From contig CADCXA010000064.1 of NCBI GenBank assembly GCA_902806565.1, positions 103,086 through 167,085 on the forward strand: a DNA stretch of 64,000 nucleotides. The letters are read 5' to 3'. Every line of letters begins with the position of its first letter. Within the stretch, counting starts at the first letter, position 1. Origin of the DNA: Hypoxylon rubiginosum (taxonomy: Eukaryota > Ascomycota > Sordariomycetes > Xylariales > Hypoxylaceae). Below the pieces are notes generated by a model that was given only the letters and a program-made list of their open reading frames with translations, searched no databases and had not been told where the DNA came from. Both the position numbers and the translations under genes were made by a program. Shown here piece by piece: positions 51,308 to 64,000 of the stretch.

Positions 51308-52344
51308 ATATTTAATATTAATAAGTTACTAATAAATATTAATAAATATAAACTTAATATATATATTATTATTAAACTTAAAAATTAAAATATAAAAGTT
51401 TAATAAAATTATAATTTTTAATATATTTATTATTATTTTAATATAATTTTAAATATATTATTATTTTAAATTTTAATTATATTATAAAATTAATAATTAT
51501 TTTTAACATGTTTTATTTACCTTAAATAAAAAATTAACTAATATAAAATAAAAGTTATATTATAAATTTATTTAAAAAAACTTAATTATTAGAATTTTAA
51601 TTAAAAATCAGGTTTAATTTTATTAGTTATAAATAATAACTAAATAAAAGTTTAATATAAACTAAATATAAGTTTAATATAAATTAAATATAAGTTAAAT
51701 AATAATTAAATAATAATTTAATAATAAGGTAAAATATTATAAAAATATTTAAAAATAAAATATAGATTTTAAATAATTAAAATAATTATAACGTTTAGTA
51801 AATAAATTAATATTATTTTTATAATTTATTATTATTTATTTACTTATTAAAAATATATATTATATTAAAGTTTTTTTATAAAATATTCTTTAAATTAAAT
51901 TTATTAATAGTAATTTAATTATTAATATTAATAGTTTTTATATTTTATATATATATATAATATTAAAAAAATCGTTAATATTAATTTTATAAACTTAACT
52001 ATTAAAAAATATAATTATAAAATTAAAAGATTTAAAAATTAGAATATTTTTATTATAATGAAATTTTTTATTACGTGTAATATACAGGTTATTATTTATT
52101 TATTATTTAGTTATTATAAAATATATATATATATTTAACTTTAATATATATTTTTTATATTTTTATTTTTTTAATATATTTATATATATTAACTTTTATA
52201 TTTATTTCCTTTATAAATTATTTTATTATAAGGATAATATTATTTATAATTAAAATATATTATAAAAGTTTTAAAATAAAAAATATAACTTTATAAATAT
52301 ATATTTATCTAAGTAATTTATATTTAACTTACGTTTAATTTTAA

Positions 52345-52462
52345 TATTTAATTAATATTTAACTTATATTTAATTTATATTTAATTTATATTTAATTTAT
52401 ACTTAGTTTATATTTAATTTATATTTAACTTATATTTAACTTATATTTAATTTATATTTAAT
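52345..52462. repeat. 11-bp tandem array, inverted relative to 47.9 kb
   Basis: Units of ATTTAATTTAT or ATTTAACTTAT, the reverse complement of the array at 47,866-48,046, with C/T variants in place of G/A. Confidence 0.8.
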
Positions 52463-54449
52463 TTAAATAAAAACTTATTTATTTATTAAATATAATAACT
52501 TATATTATTTTATTATTTAAATAATTTTAATTTAAGATATTACCTTTAAAATACCTAATAATAATATATAATAAAAATATATATATATAAATATAAAGAA
52601 TTATATAAAACATATAATATATTTTTATTAATTTTAATTAAAACATATAAAGTAACATTTAATAATAATAATTATAAGCTTTATTTTATATTTTAATTAA
52701 AATAACTTATTTAATAGTTATATAATTAATAAAAATCAAGTTATTAATATATAATAAAAGAATATAATTTTTAATTAATATTATTATAAATATATTTTAT
52801 TATATTTCTAATTTTTATATTATTAATATATTTAATTATATTTTAATTTATATTATAAATAAAATAAAATAAAATATTATATTTAATTATAATGTTTAAT
52901 AAAAAATTACTTTTTTAATTAATAAAAAACATTATAAATAAATTTAATAAGTTTAAATATAACTTATTATATTAAATTATTTTTTTAATTTTTATTATTA
53001 CTTTTAAAAAAATAAGATATAAAAAGTATAAATTTTATATTAGTTTTAAAAAAAAAATTAGTTAATATTATAGTTTAAAGCTATAAAATTTTAAATTATA
53101 ACTTTAAAAAAAGTAATAAAAAAATATAGTTAAAAACGGTATAAATTCTATATTATTCTTTAATAAAAAGGCTTGTTACTTAAAATAAAATAAAGATTTT
53201 ATTTTATTATTATTATTTTTATTTAATGTTAACCGAAACCGTTTTTTAAAATAATTAATATTTAAATTATTATTATTATTATTATTATAATTATTTAAAC
53301 CATTAAAATAATTAATAAAACGTTAATAATAAATGTAATTAATAAAAGTAATATTAAATTTATTTATATTAATATTTTAATTAAAATTATATAAAAACTT
53401 TAAATTATTTTAATTATAAAATTATTTAATACCAGTAAATAAATAAATTAAACTTAATTTTTTTATAATATTTAATCGGCGTTTTAATATTAAAATAAAT
53501 ATAATAATATAAAAAGTAACTATTTTTTTTTTTACTTTATAATTAATATTTATTTTAATTTAAAAACAAGCTATATAAAATAAATAAAAAGATATTTTAA
53601 AAGAATCTTAATAAAAAAAAAATTTAATTTTTTATAAAACAATTAATATATAAAAAAAATAAAAATTAATTAAATAATAAAAACATTAAATATTAATATA
53701 AAAAAAAAATAATATAAAAATAATTTATAATTTTAAATCTTTTTAAAAATAAATAATATTAAAAAAGTTATTAATTATATTAATATCTTTTTTTTTAAAA
53801 AAAGTCTCCTAATATTTATATATATAATTAAATAATTATTAATTAGTTTTTTATAAAATAATATAATAAAGTTTTAACTTTAAATAAAACTAATAATATA
53901 ATAAATTTTATTATAAATAATAACAGTTTTTTAAGCTTATAAAAAATTTAAATAAATAATTAAATTATTTTTATTATATAAAAAATAATTATTTAATATA
54001 TTAAAATTTTCCTAATTATATATATTTAAATTTATATTTAAAAATTTAATTTCATTTTTATTAACTAGATAAAATAATAATTATTACTAAGATTTAAAAA
54101 TTATTTTAAAAAAATTAATAAAAAAAGGTGTTAAAAATCTTTTAAATAATATTAAATCTATAATTATTTACGTATTAAAAAATGTGAAAATAATTTAAAA
54201 AAAAAAAATTTTAAATAAAATTAATTATTTTTTTTTTATTATTATATTAAATATTTCCCGTTATAATATAATAAATAAAAAAAGTATATTAATATAATTA
54301 AAATAATAAAAATTAATATATTTAAATAAATATTTTTTTATATATTTATTTATATTTATAACATAAGTTATATAAGTTACTTTATATATTTTTTATATAG
54401 GTATATAAATAAATATCTTTTAATTTAAAAAAATATTATATTTAAAAAT

Positions 54450-56014
54450 TTTAAGTATTTTATTTAAATGGCTTGTTATAAATATATTATTTTATTTTTA
54501 TATTAATAATAACTAACTGGCTTTTTTTTTAATTATTATTTTTTTAAATATATAATAATTATATAAAAAATATAGTATTTTTTTTAGCCGGTATTTTTTT
54601 TAATTAAAAAATATTAAAACTTTTAACGTTATATTAATATTTATTATTTAAATTATTTTAATTTAAAATTATTATTTAGTTTTAATGTTTTTAATAATAA
54701 TAATGTTTATTATATTATAATTTATTATATTATATATATTATAACTAAAAATTTTTAAACTTTTAATAAAAAAAAAAAAATTAAATATTTAGTTATTAAA
54801 ACTTATTTCTTTAAAACTATAAATAAAAACCTTATTAATATATTTAATAATAATATTTTTTAAAAATACCGTTATTTTTTTTATATTTTAAATTATAAAA
54901 ATAATAATTATAAATATTATTTAATTATTATTAAATATTTAACTAGTTTTTTAATATTTTATTTATAAATTATTAGCTTTTTTATCTAAATTTTAATTAT
55001 TAAATTTTCTTAAATAAAATATTAAAACCTTGGAAATATTTAATATAAAATAGTTTTATTAATAATAAGTTAATTATAAATAAATTAAAATTATAATTAT
55101 TATTATTTTAAAAACGTTTAAATGTTTATTTTATAACTGGTTTTATAGTTTTTAAAACTTATAAAACTTGTTTTATAACTTATTATTATTAATAGTTTTT
55201 TTTTATTAAAAAACCTATTAATAAATATTATTATATTATTAAAATAATAATTATATTTAAAACTAACTATATTATTTTAATTTTAACTAAAAATTAGTTT
55301 AATTTAAATTTTATATACTAGTATATTTTTAAGTTATTATATAATAATTTTTTTAACGTTTTAATAAATTTACTACCTTTTTATAAAAATATTTATACTT
55401 TTTTAAATTATAATTACCTTATTTTTATTTTAAAATTTACTATTAATAATTTATATATATTGGTTATTTATATATTTTAAATATTAAAAAAAAATATTAA
55501 AACTTTATAAATTTATAGTTAATTTTATAATATATAATATTTAATTTTAAATAAAATTCTTATTTAATATCTTTTAGTTTATTTTATTTAGTTTATTTTT
55601 AATAATATTATTATATTTATTTTTATTAATAAAACTATTAAAATTAAAAAGTTTATAAAATATATTAATAAAATTTATTTAAAAAAAAAAAGGTTAGTTT
55701 ATATTATAATAAAACATAGTTTTAATATCTTATAATTAAAAAAACATCGTAGATAATAATAAATATATAAAATATATTAAAAATACGTTAATTGGTATAA
55801 ATATTTAATTAATATTAAAACACCGTATATAATAAAAATAATATTTAAAAAAAAGCTATTTTTTTTAATATTTAAATAAATTATATAATAAACTTAAGCT
55901 ATATATAACCTAAGATATTATATAATATTTTAACACCTTAATATTTTAATTTTATTATAACTTTTTTTTATAATAATAATAAATTTTTATTAAATTAAAA
56001 CTATATAAAAGAAA

Positions 56015-56049
<35 letters not shown>

Positions 56050-57900
56050 GTAATTAAATTTATAATCACTAAACTTAAATAAGCCTTAAAAAAAAATTTT
56101 TTATAATATATATACTAGTAGTTTTTTTATAGCTTTTCTTTTTATATTTAATATTTTATAACTTTTTTTTTTATATTTAATACCTTATAGCTTTTTTTTT
56201 TATATTTAATACTTATACTTTTTTATATATAACCAATACCTTAATTAATTTAATATTATTTTAAATCTTTCTTTTAAAATCTTAATACTTAAAATTTAAC
56301 TTAAATTTAAATTTATAAACTTAAACTTATAAACTTAAACTTAAATTTAAACTTAAACTTAAATTTAAACTTAAACTTAAATTTAAACTTAAACTTAAAC
56401 TTAAATTTAAACTTAAAAAAGTAACTATATAAGGCACTTTAAGCTTTAAAGCCGTTTTTTTATATTTAATTTTTACTTGGTATTTTACTTAATATCTTAT
56501 ATAATATCTTAAGTATCTAGTATTTTTATAACTAGTATCTTAATAACTAAGATTTTATATAACTAAGGCTAGGATTTTATAGGTTTTAATTAATTAATAG
56601 GTTTTATTACTAGGTTTTATTATTAGGTTTTATTATTAGATTTTATTACTAGGTTTTATTATTAGGTTTTATTATTAAATTTTATTATTAAATTTTATTA
56701 CTAGGTTTTATTATTAGGTTTTATTATTAAGTTAAATATTTTAATGTAAATATTTTAACGTGATAAAAAAAAAAATAATAAAAAAAAATAAAAAAAACTT
56801 TAAAACTTTTATATTTAAAAGCTTATAATATTTATTTTAATTAATATAATAATAAGTTATTATATTAATTAAAATAAATATAAAGTAAATAAAAACAATT
56901 CTTTTAAAATTAAAATTATAAATTTAAGTTTTATAATAATCACTAATTATAATAAAACATAGTTTTAATATCTTATAATTAAAAAAATATCGTAAATAAT
57001 AATAAATATACAGGATATATTAAAAATATATTAATCGGTATAAATATTTAATTAATATTAAAACATCGTATATAATAAAAATAATATTTAAAAAAAAACT
57101 ATTTTTTTTAATATTTAAATAAACTATGTAATAAACTTAAGTTATATATAGCCCGAGATATCACGTGATATCTTAACACCTTAGTATCTTAATTTTATTA
57201 TAATATTATATAAAAAATTTAAAATATTAAATATAAATCGTAAGTTAAAATTTATAAAATATAAAATTATATTAGTTTTAAACGTAAAATAAATAAAATT
57301 AAAAATAAAAATAATATATTTAATATTAATTTTAAATTTTATAACTTATATTTAAAAAAAATATATTATTAAAATATATAATTTAATAATATTATATATA
57401 ATAGTAATTATAACTATTTATTAAAACGTTTAAAAATATATTTTTAGTTATTTAATTATAAAATATTTAATTTTAATTATAAATTTAATTTCAGTTATAA
57501 TAATCTTAGTAATAATAAAAATAATAACTATAATAAATATTTTAAAAATTAAGATATTAAACTTAAACTAAACTTATTATTAATAAAAAATAAAGGAAAT
57601 ATTTAAATAAATAATAATAATAAAAATAAAAATAAAAATATTATAATTTAATATAATAAAAATAATAAGTTTTAAGGTAAGTTTATTTATAATTTTATTA
57701 ATAATATAAATTTTATTTTTTATTTTTTTTAATAGTTTTAAATTATTAAAAATTTCCTTAGTTAAAATAATAATAATATATATTATAAAAAATTTCTTTA
57801 AGAAATAATAATAAGTTATAAAAGATCTTTTTATATAAATAAAAACCAACGATTATTAAAAATAAATAAAATTTAAATTTAAAATTTAAACTTTAAAATA
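54450..57900. mobile_element. older transposon relic interrupted by the 1.5-kb element
   Basis: Sequence up to about 55,700 and again from about 57,205 follows the order of the left-flank relic at 1.7-3.6 kb. In between lies the 1.5-kb element, so the latter inserted into a pre-existing copy. Class not identifiable. Confidence 0.5.
55704..57202 (-). mobile_element. 1.5-kb element with 255-bp terminal direct repeats, copy 2 (inverted)
   Basis: Reverse complement of copy 1 at 49.7-51.3 kb. Terminal repeats at about 55,704-55,959 and 56,948-57,202. It lies inside the older relic, and the flanking relic sequence resumes right after it, which marks it as a true insertion. The terminal repeat at the right contains the perfect 16-base palindrome GATATCACGTGATATC (57,157-57,172). 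Confidence 0.7.
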
Positions 57901-60900
57901 AGCTTTTTAAATAATAATAAAAAAAATTTATAATTTCTTTATAATTTTCTTTTATATTTTAATTATAACCTTGTTTTTTTATATTTTACTAAACTAAATA
58001 TAAGTTAAGATTTTTATTATAATATAAAATTATTTTAAAAATTAATTATTAAATTTAATAATATTTATTTTAAGATTATATGTTTTTAATTTCTTGTTAA
58101 TAAAATAGATCGCTTTTATAATTTATTATTTTTTAACTATTAATATTTAAAAAAAAATATTTAAAATATAATAATAAAGTTTAATATATTTAAATTATTT
58201 TTATAAAAAAAAATTATTAATAAGCTTAATAATAAAAACAAAATTAATATTTTTTTTTATCTCACGTTATATTATATATAATTAAACTTTATTATTATTT
58301 ATAATAAAATTAAAAGTTATAATATTAAATAAAAAATAATTTTCTTTTATTTTTAATTATAATTAATTATTTAACATTGTTATTATATTAAAATATATTA
58401 TTAAGTTTATAATAACCTAGTTTTTTATAATTTATAAAAACTTATTATAAATAACGTTACTAAATTTATATTTAATAAAAAAAAAAAAATAGTAAAAAAC
58501 TTTATTAATTTTATTAAAAATATACTTTTCCAGCGGATAAATATTATTATTTAAAAATAATACTAGGTATTTATAAAATATATTAAATACTAAGTAAAAA
58601 AGTTTTAAAATATTTTCTAAAAAAACCTTTAACGCGGTGGTTAATATAAAAACATATTAATTATAAGTAAAAATCATAGGAATATATTTAATATAGCCAC
58701 GGTTAAAAATCATATTTTATATATTTAAAATTAATTAAAAAACCATTTAAATATTAATTTTAATAAACTTAACTTTTATTATTTTACGTAGTTTTAATAT
58801 TAGTTTTAATTTATTATTTGGTTTTAACTTATTATCTTACTTTTTATTATTAAAATTTAAATTTAAAATTAAATTAATTTAAGTTATATTTAATACGGTT
58901 AACTTTTTCTTTAAAACTTCTAATTAATTTATATTTTTTAATAGTTTTTATGTTTTTTTTATAACGTTATATTAAAATAATTTAAAAGTTATATACTTTT
59001 AAAGTTCCGGTGTAAATTAAATAAATATATTATTTTTTATTATTATATTAAAAACTTTTTAAATATTATAATAAATATTAAAAAACTTATTATTAAACAA
59101 AATCTTATTAAAATAAAGTTTTAATATATAAAATAAATTATTTATAATTAAAAACTTATATATTATATAATTTACCGTTGTTTTATTATTTATTTAAATT
59201 AAATTACTAAATTTAAAAAATGGATTTATCTTAAATATATTAAATAATAAAATAAAAAATGTTTTAATAATAAGGATAAATATTAATAAAATATTATTTT
59301 AGTTAAATATAGTTTTTTTTTTAAAAAATAATATTATAAAATTTATTATTTTTAAATAAAATTAATTAATTATTATTTTTCTTTTAATTTAAACTTAAAA
59401 ATAATAATTAAATAAATATAAAAAAATATAAATCTTTTAAAATAATTTTTTAAAAATTAAAAGTAAAATATTTTAAAAAAAATATATTTAACTATATAAA
59501 TAAAATTAAAAATAGTTTTTACTAAATAACCTATATAAAAATATATTAATATTTTATAAAAACTTTATAAAATTAAACCAATTATATTTTAATTAAATTT
59601 CTTGTTTTTTTAAAAAAGAAGTTAATAAATTTAAAAATAGTTTTTATTAATTAAATTAACCGATGTTTTTTTAAAAAAAATAAATTATAATTATTTATAA
59701 AGTTTTATAATTTTTTTATAATATATAAATTAAAATTAATAACTAAATAACATAAATATAATATAAGATATAAATCGTTTTTATATTATAATTAATATAA
59801 TTTTTTTATAAAATATAAATTACTATTTTTTATTAAATTAAAAAACTTTTTAAATAATATATACTAAGTAAATTTTAAAAGAATATAAGTATATATATTA
59901 AAAAAAATAAAATTTATATCCTTAAAATTAAATAAAATAATAAAAAATTAAAAAATATGTTTTTTTATAGTAATTAATATTATTATAATATATTTAATTA
60001 TATTTAAAAATCGTAAAAAAAAAACTAATAAAATAAGTGATTTTTCTTATAATATAAAAATGTTATTAATAATTTCATTGGCCTTATTATCGTTAAAATA
60101 AAAATAAATATTTAAAAAGTTTATAATAAAAAAATTTATTATAATATCTTATTAAATAAATTATAAAAATTTAAAAAAATAAAGTGAAATATTAAATTAA
60201 AAATATAATAAAAAAAAAGTAAATAACTATAAAATAATGGTTTTATTAATAATATTAAATTAAAGTTTAACTATATTAAAAAAAAATTTAATTTAAAAAT
60301 TTTTATTAATTTATAAATAAAGTTTTATAAGTTATATTAAAACTAATAATATAATATATTAAGTTTATATATATTTAAATAAAATTTAATTAATTAAAAA
60401 ATATAAAATTATAATAAGTTATTTATTTTAATAAAAAATATTTATTAAAATATATTAATCATATAAAATATTATATAAAATTAAATTATAATCTTTTATA
60501 ATATAATATAAATATAAAATATTTAAATATTAAACTACTTGGTTTAAAAATAATTTAAAATAAATATTAAATATATATTTAAATATTTTTAAAAATTTAA
60601 AAATATCTTAAAAAACCTTATTTAAAAAATAACTATTTAAATATTTATATTTATTTTTATTATAAAACTACGTATATAAACTTTATAGTAAAAATTAAAA
60701 TATATATTACGAAAAAATACGTTTTAAATAATTAACTTAATTTTAAAAATATAAGATATTAAACGTTTTATTAAAATATTTTTATTAATATAACTTATAG
60801 TTACTTTTAATCCTTATTATTTTAAACATAAAAAAATATAAAATAAATAGTTTTATTTATTTTATTTAAATACTTATAATTATTATAAATATTTTTTATT

Positions 60901-61736
60901 AATAATTAATTTATTTTATTAATTAATATATTTATTAAATTATTTAAAACATATTTATTAAAAATTTATTTAACTTTTATAAATATTTAGTAATTTAAGT
61001 TTTTTAAGTTTTATTATAAATTATAAAATTATTAGTATTATATAAGTTAATAAACTTATTTAATGTTTAGTTAACTTTTTATTTTTAAGTTTTAATAAAA
61101 CTAAACGTTAATATTAATAAAAAACTAGTGGTAATAATTATAAAAAAAAAATTATTATTATTTATATATAATATTTTAATTAATAATTTATTTATATATA
61201 AAATTAATAAAAATATTTAATTTAATAAGTTAACTTAATTATTTAACTTATAAATAATATTAATAAATATTAAGTTTAATTTTTATATTATTAACTAGCC
61301 ATTATTTAAACGTTTTATTTTAAGATATTTAAAAAACATTTAATAAACAAATAAAAATTATAATCACTAAAAATTATATTATTAAATTTTATATTAAATA
61401 ATATATTTATTTATATTTATATTAAATTAAAATTAAATGTAAGTTATTTTAATATAAAATTAACTAATACTTTTATTATTTTATATTAACTAATATTATT
61501 TTATAATATTTAATTTTATAAAAAATAATTTAAAAAGTTTAATATAATAATATTTATTAAAGTTTTATATTATAATAATTAATAAATAAAATTGTTTTTT
61601 AATATATATATTTAAAATGTTATATAAAATATAAATAATAATAAATTATTTAACTTAATATTATTATTTATATTTTTAAACGTGTTATATATAAATTATA
61701 ATATAAATATATTAAAAGTAATTATTTAAATAAAAG

Positions 61737-61920
61737 TTATTTAAATAAAAAATGTTTTAAAAGAATATTTTTAAATAAAAAATGTTTTAAAAAAAAGTTT
61801 TTAAATAAAAGATACCTTAATAAAAAATGCCTTAAAAAAAGGTTTTTAAGTAAGAGATATTTTAGTAAAAAATACCTTAATAAAAGGTACTTTAAAAAAA
61901 AAAAAGATGTTTTAAAAAAT
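61737..61920. repeat. degenerate 15-bp minisatellite
   Basis: About 11 to 12 units of 15 bp, alternating forms such as TTAAATAAAAAATGT and CTTAATAAAAGGTAC. On the plus strand they read as five-residue units of the type LNKKC/FKKKF. This may be a former coding repeat or a plain minisatellite. Confidence 0.65.
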
Positions 61921-64000
61921 AATATTATAAATATTAATATAAATGTTAAAAAAAATAAAAAAAGTTTAATCGGGTTATTTTTATATATTACCATATAAAC
62001 GTAAAAATAATATTTTATATTACCATTAAAACTAAACTTAATTTAAAGGATTATATAAGAATTATATAAGTAGTTAATTATTAAAATATTGTAATTAATA
62101 AGGTTTTTTATAATAATATTACCGGGTATTTTTATAATATAATAAATAAATTTATAAAAATAAGTATTTTAAATATAATATTATAAGTTATAAAAAAACC
62201 GTGGGATAATTTTTTTAATAAACTAAATATATAAATTTATAAAGTTACGTTTTTTAAAAATAAAAAAAACGTTAAAATTATTTATTATTATTATATTATA
62301 TAAATTAATTTTAAATTATTATATTTTTAAATATATTATATATTTATTATTATTTATACACCTTTATAATATTAGTTTTTTCTTGTTTTTACTAATAATA
62401 TAAAAATTAAAATAAAACATTTAAATTTAAATATAATTAAAATAAATATAGTTATATTTTAATAATATATTTATAAGTTTTTAATAAGTTTTTATTTTTG
62501 TTTTTATTATAACTTATTTTTCTTTAAAAGTTATATTAATTTTACTTAAAATAAAAGTTATTTTTTTAAATTTATAAAAGTTTTATACACGTTAAAAATA
62601 TTTTAATAATTAGTTAATAAACTTTATTTAATATATAAACTTAATTATATTAATAATAAACAAGTTTTTTTATAATTTAATATTTAACAAAATAATAAAA
62701 TTAAATAACTTTAAATATATAAAATAAATAATTTAATAATTTTTATAAAATGTTTTATAAATTTATTTATATAATATCTTAATTCTAAGAAAGTTATATA
62801 ACTTAAATTTTATATAACGTAAAATGTTTTATTAATATTTAATTATAATTATATAAAAAAAAAGTTTAAAAGTTAAAAAAAAAAAAAAAAAAAAAAAGAA
62901 CTTAAAAAAAACTAGAAATATAATAAAAAAGAGGGTAAGGTATTTAATAAAAAATAATAATATAACTTAAATATATAATTAATTTTTTTTTTAAACAAAT
63001 AATTAAAAAAAAAGTTTATTTTTATTTTATTTATTAATTAAACTGGTTAAATTTTACCTTAGAACTTATTTAAATAATAATAATATTATTTATTATTATT
63101 TATATTTAATTATATTAAAAATTATTTCTTTTTTTAATAAATTATATATTATAAATATAAATAATATAAATATATATTACACGTATATTTTATTTATATT
63201 AATATAAATAAATTTAAATTATAAGTTAAATATAATATATTTTATATCCCTTAAAATTACTTTTTTAATTTATAAAATATTAATTTATTAATTAATAAAT
63301 ATTTACGTTATAATAATAAAATAAGAAATATAAAAAAAAATTATTATTTTTTTAGCTTAAAAAATAAATAACCTTTTTTTATTTTTAATTATAAAGTTTT
63401 TTATTTTAAGTATATAATTTATAATATACTTTAAAATAATTTAATATTATATTTATATATTTAATATCATGTAATTACTAAAAGCTTTAATTAAAATATA
63501 ATAAAACTTACTGTAAAATAAAAATTAAAACTAGTTAAAGTAATATATTATATAAAAAACAAAGAACTTTTATTTAATATTAAATATAAAACGCTTTATA
63601 TTTTAAGTATTTAATCGTAATATTTTATATATACCTAGTTTTATAATTATATAATTAAACATTAAAAATATTATTAATAATAAAAAAACTATTAAATAAG
63701 TAAGCCTAGTTTTAAATAATTATATATATAAATAAACAAATTAATATATATTAATATTAAATATTATATAATATTTTAATAATTTTATAAAAAAATATAT
63801 AAATATATTAAACTTTTAACTTAATATAAAAAACGTTTAATAAATATTTAAATATTTATATAGTTAGTTAAAATATAATTAATTAAAATAAATTTAATAA
63901 AACATTATTTTTTATATTTTTAAATTTATTATTTCTTTTATATTTATATTTTTAATATATTTTAAAATATTATAATAAAAGTAAATTTAGTTTTATATTT

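Larger units (their letters stand above)
45395..64000. repeat. AT-rich, RIP-degraded repeat block (right flank)
   Basis: 18.6 kb of nearly pure A/T with the same depletion of CpA and TpG as the left flank. The few reading frames over 60 codons (near 45,395, 57,580 and 61,737) consist of Ile, Leu, Phe, Lys, Asn and Tyr and are products of composition. Recognisable contents are two inverted copies of a 1.5-kb element, an older relic shared with the left flank, and several minisatellites, listed separately. No gene or RNA is supported. Confidence 0.9.

Noticed and set aside
1..64000. CRISPR arrays, bacterial operon signals, telomere repeats
   Set aside because: No regularly spaced repeats with unique spacers, no TTAGGG runs; gene structure is clearly fungal.

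Overview
The window looks like a filamentous ascomycete genome with AT isochores. A gene island of balanced base composition (about 11.8-45.4 kb) sits between two blocks of extremely AT-rich DNA (1-11.8 kb and 45.4-64 kb). In these blocks CpA and TpG are rare and TpA dominates, as expected after repeat-induced point mutation (RIP). The island genes have short introns (52-106 bp) with GT...AG borders, typical of Pezizomycotina. Exon joins below were made by hand; every gene described closes into one open frame.

The core is a polyketide cluster of eight genes, about 12.2-41.3 kb. Two complete highly reducing PKS genes form its ends: PKS-A (complement 12168-20032, 7 exons, 2,459 aa) and PKS-B (33216-41289, 7 exons, about 2,559 aa). 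Between them lie an alpha/beta hydrolase of the polyketide-transferase type (20527-21595), a basic-region/ankyrin ('bANK', TOXE-like) transcription factor split by an intron (22519-23634), a secreted berberine-bridge-type FAD oxidase (24220-26002), a short-chain dehydrogenase (complement 26888-27731), a cytochrome P450 (complement 28659-30649, 7 exons) and a BAHD/trichothecene-acetyltransferase-like acyltransferase (complement 31336-32859). PKS-A and the hydrolase share a 494-bp divergent promoter. PKS-B and the acyltransferase share a 356-bp one.

The two synthases look complementary. PKS-A has an intact enoylreductase but a methyltransferase region without a SAM motif. PKS-B has a recognisable methyltransferase but an enoylreductase without its NADPH glycines. 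My inference is that PKS-A makes a reduced, unmethylated chain and PKS-B a methylated, less saturated one, that the hydrolase and acyltransferase release or join them, and that the P450, dehydrogenase and oxidase tailor the product. The bANK factor is the likely local regulator. I do not recognise a known cluster with this exact content.

Downstream lies a STAND/NLR-type NB-ARC-TPR gene (42396-45076, 5 exons) whose N-terminal effector region appears lost or decayed. The AT-rich flanks hold no credible genes. They contain relics of transposons shared by both sides, minisatellites, and two inverted copies of a 1.5-kb element with 255-bp terminal direct repeats, one of them inserted inside an older relic.
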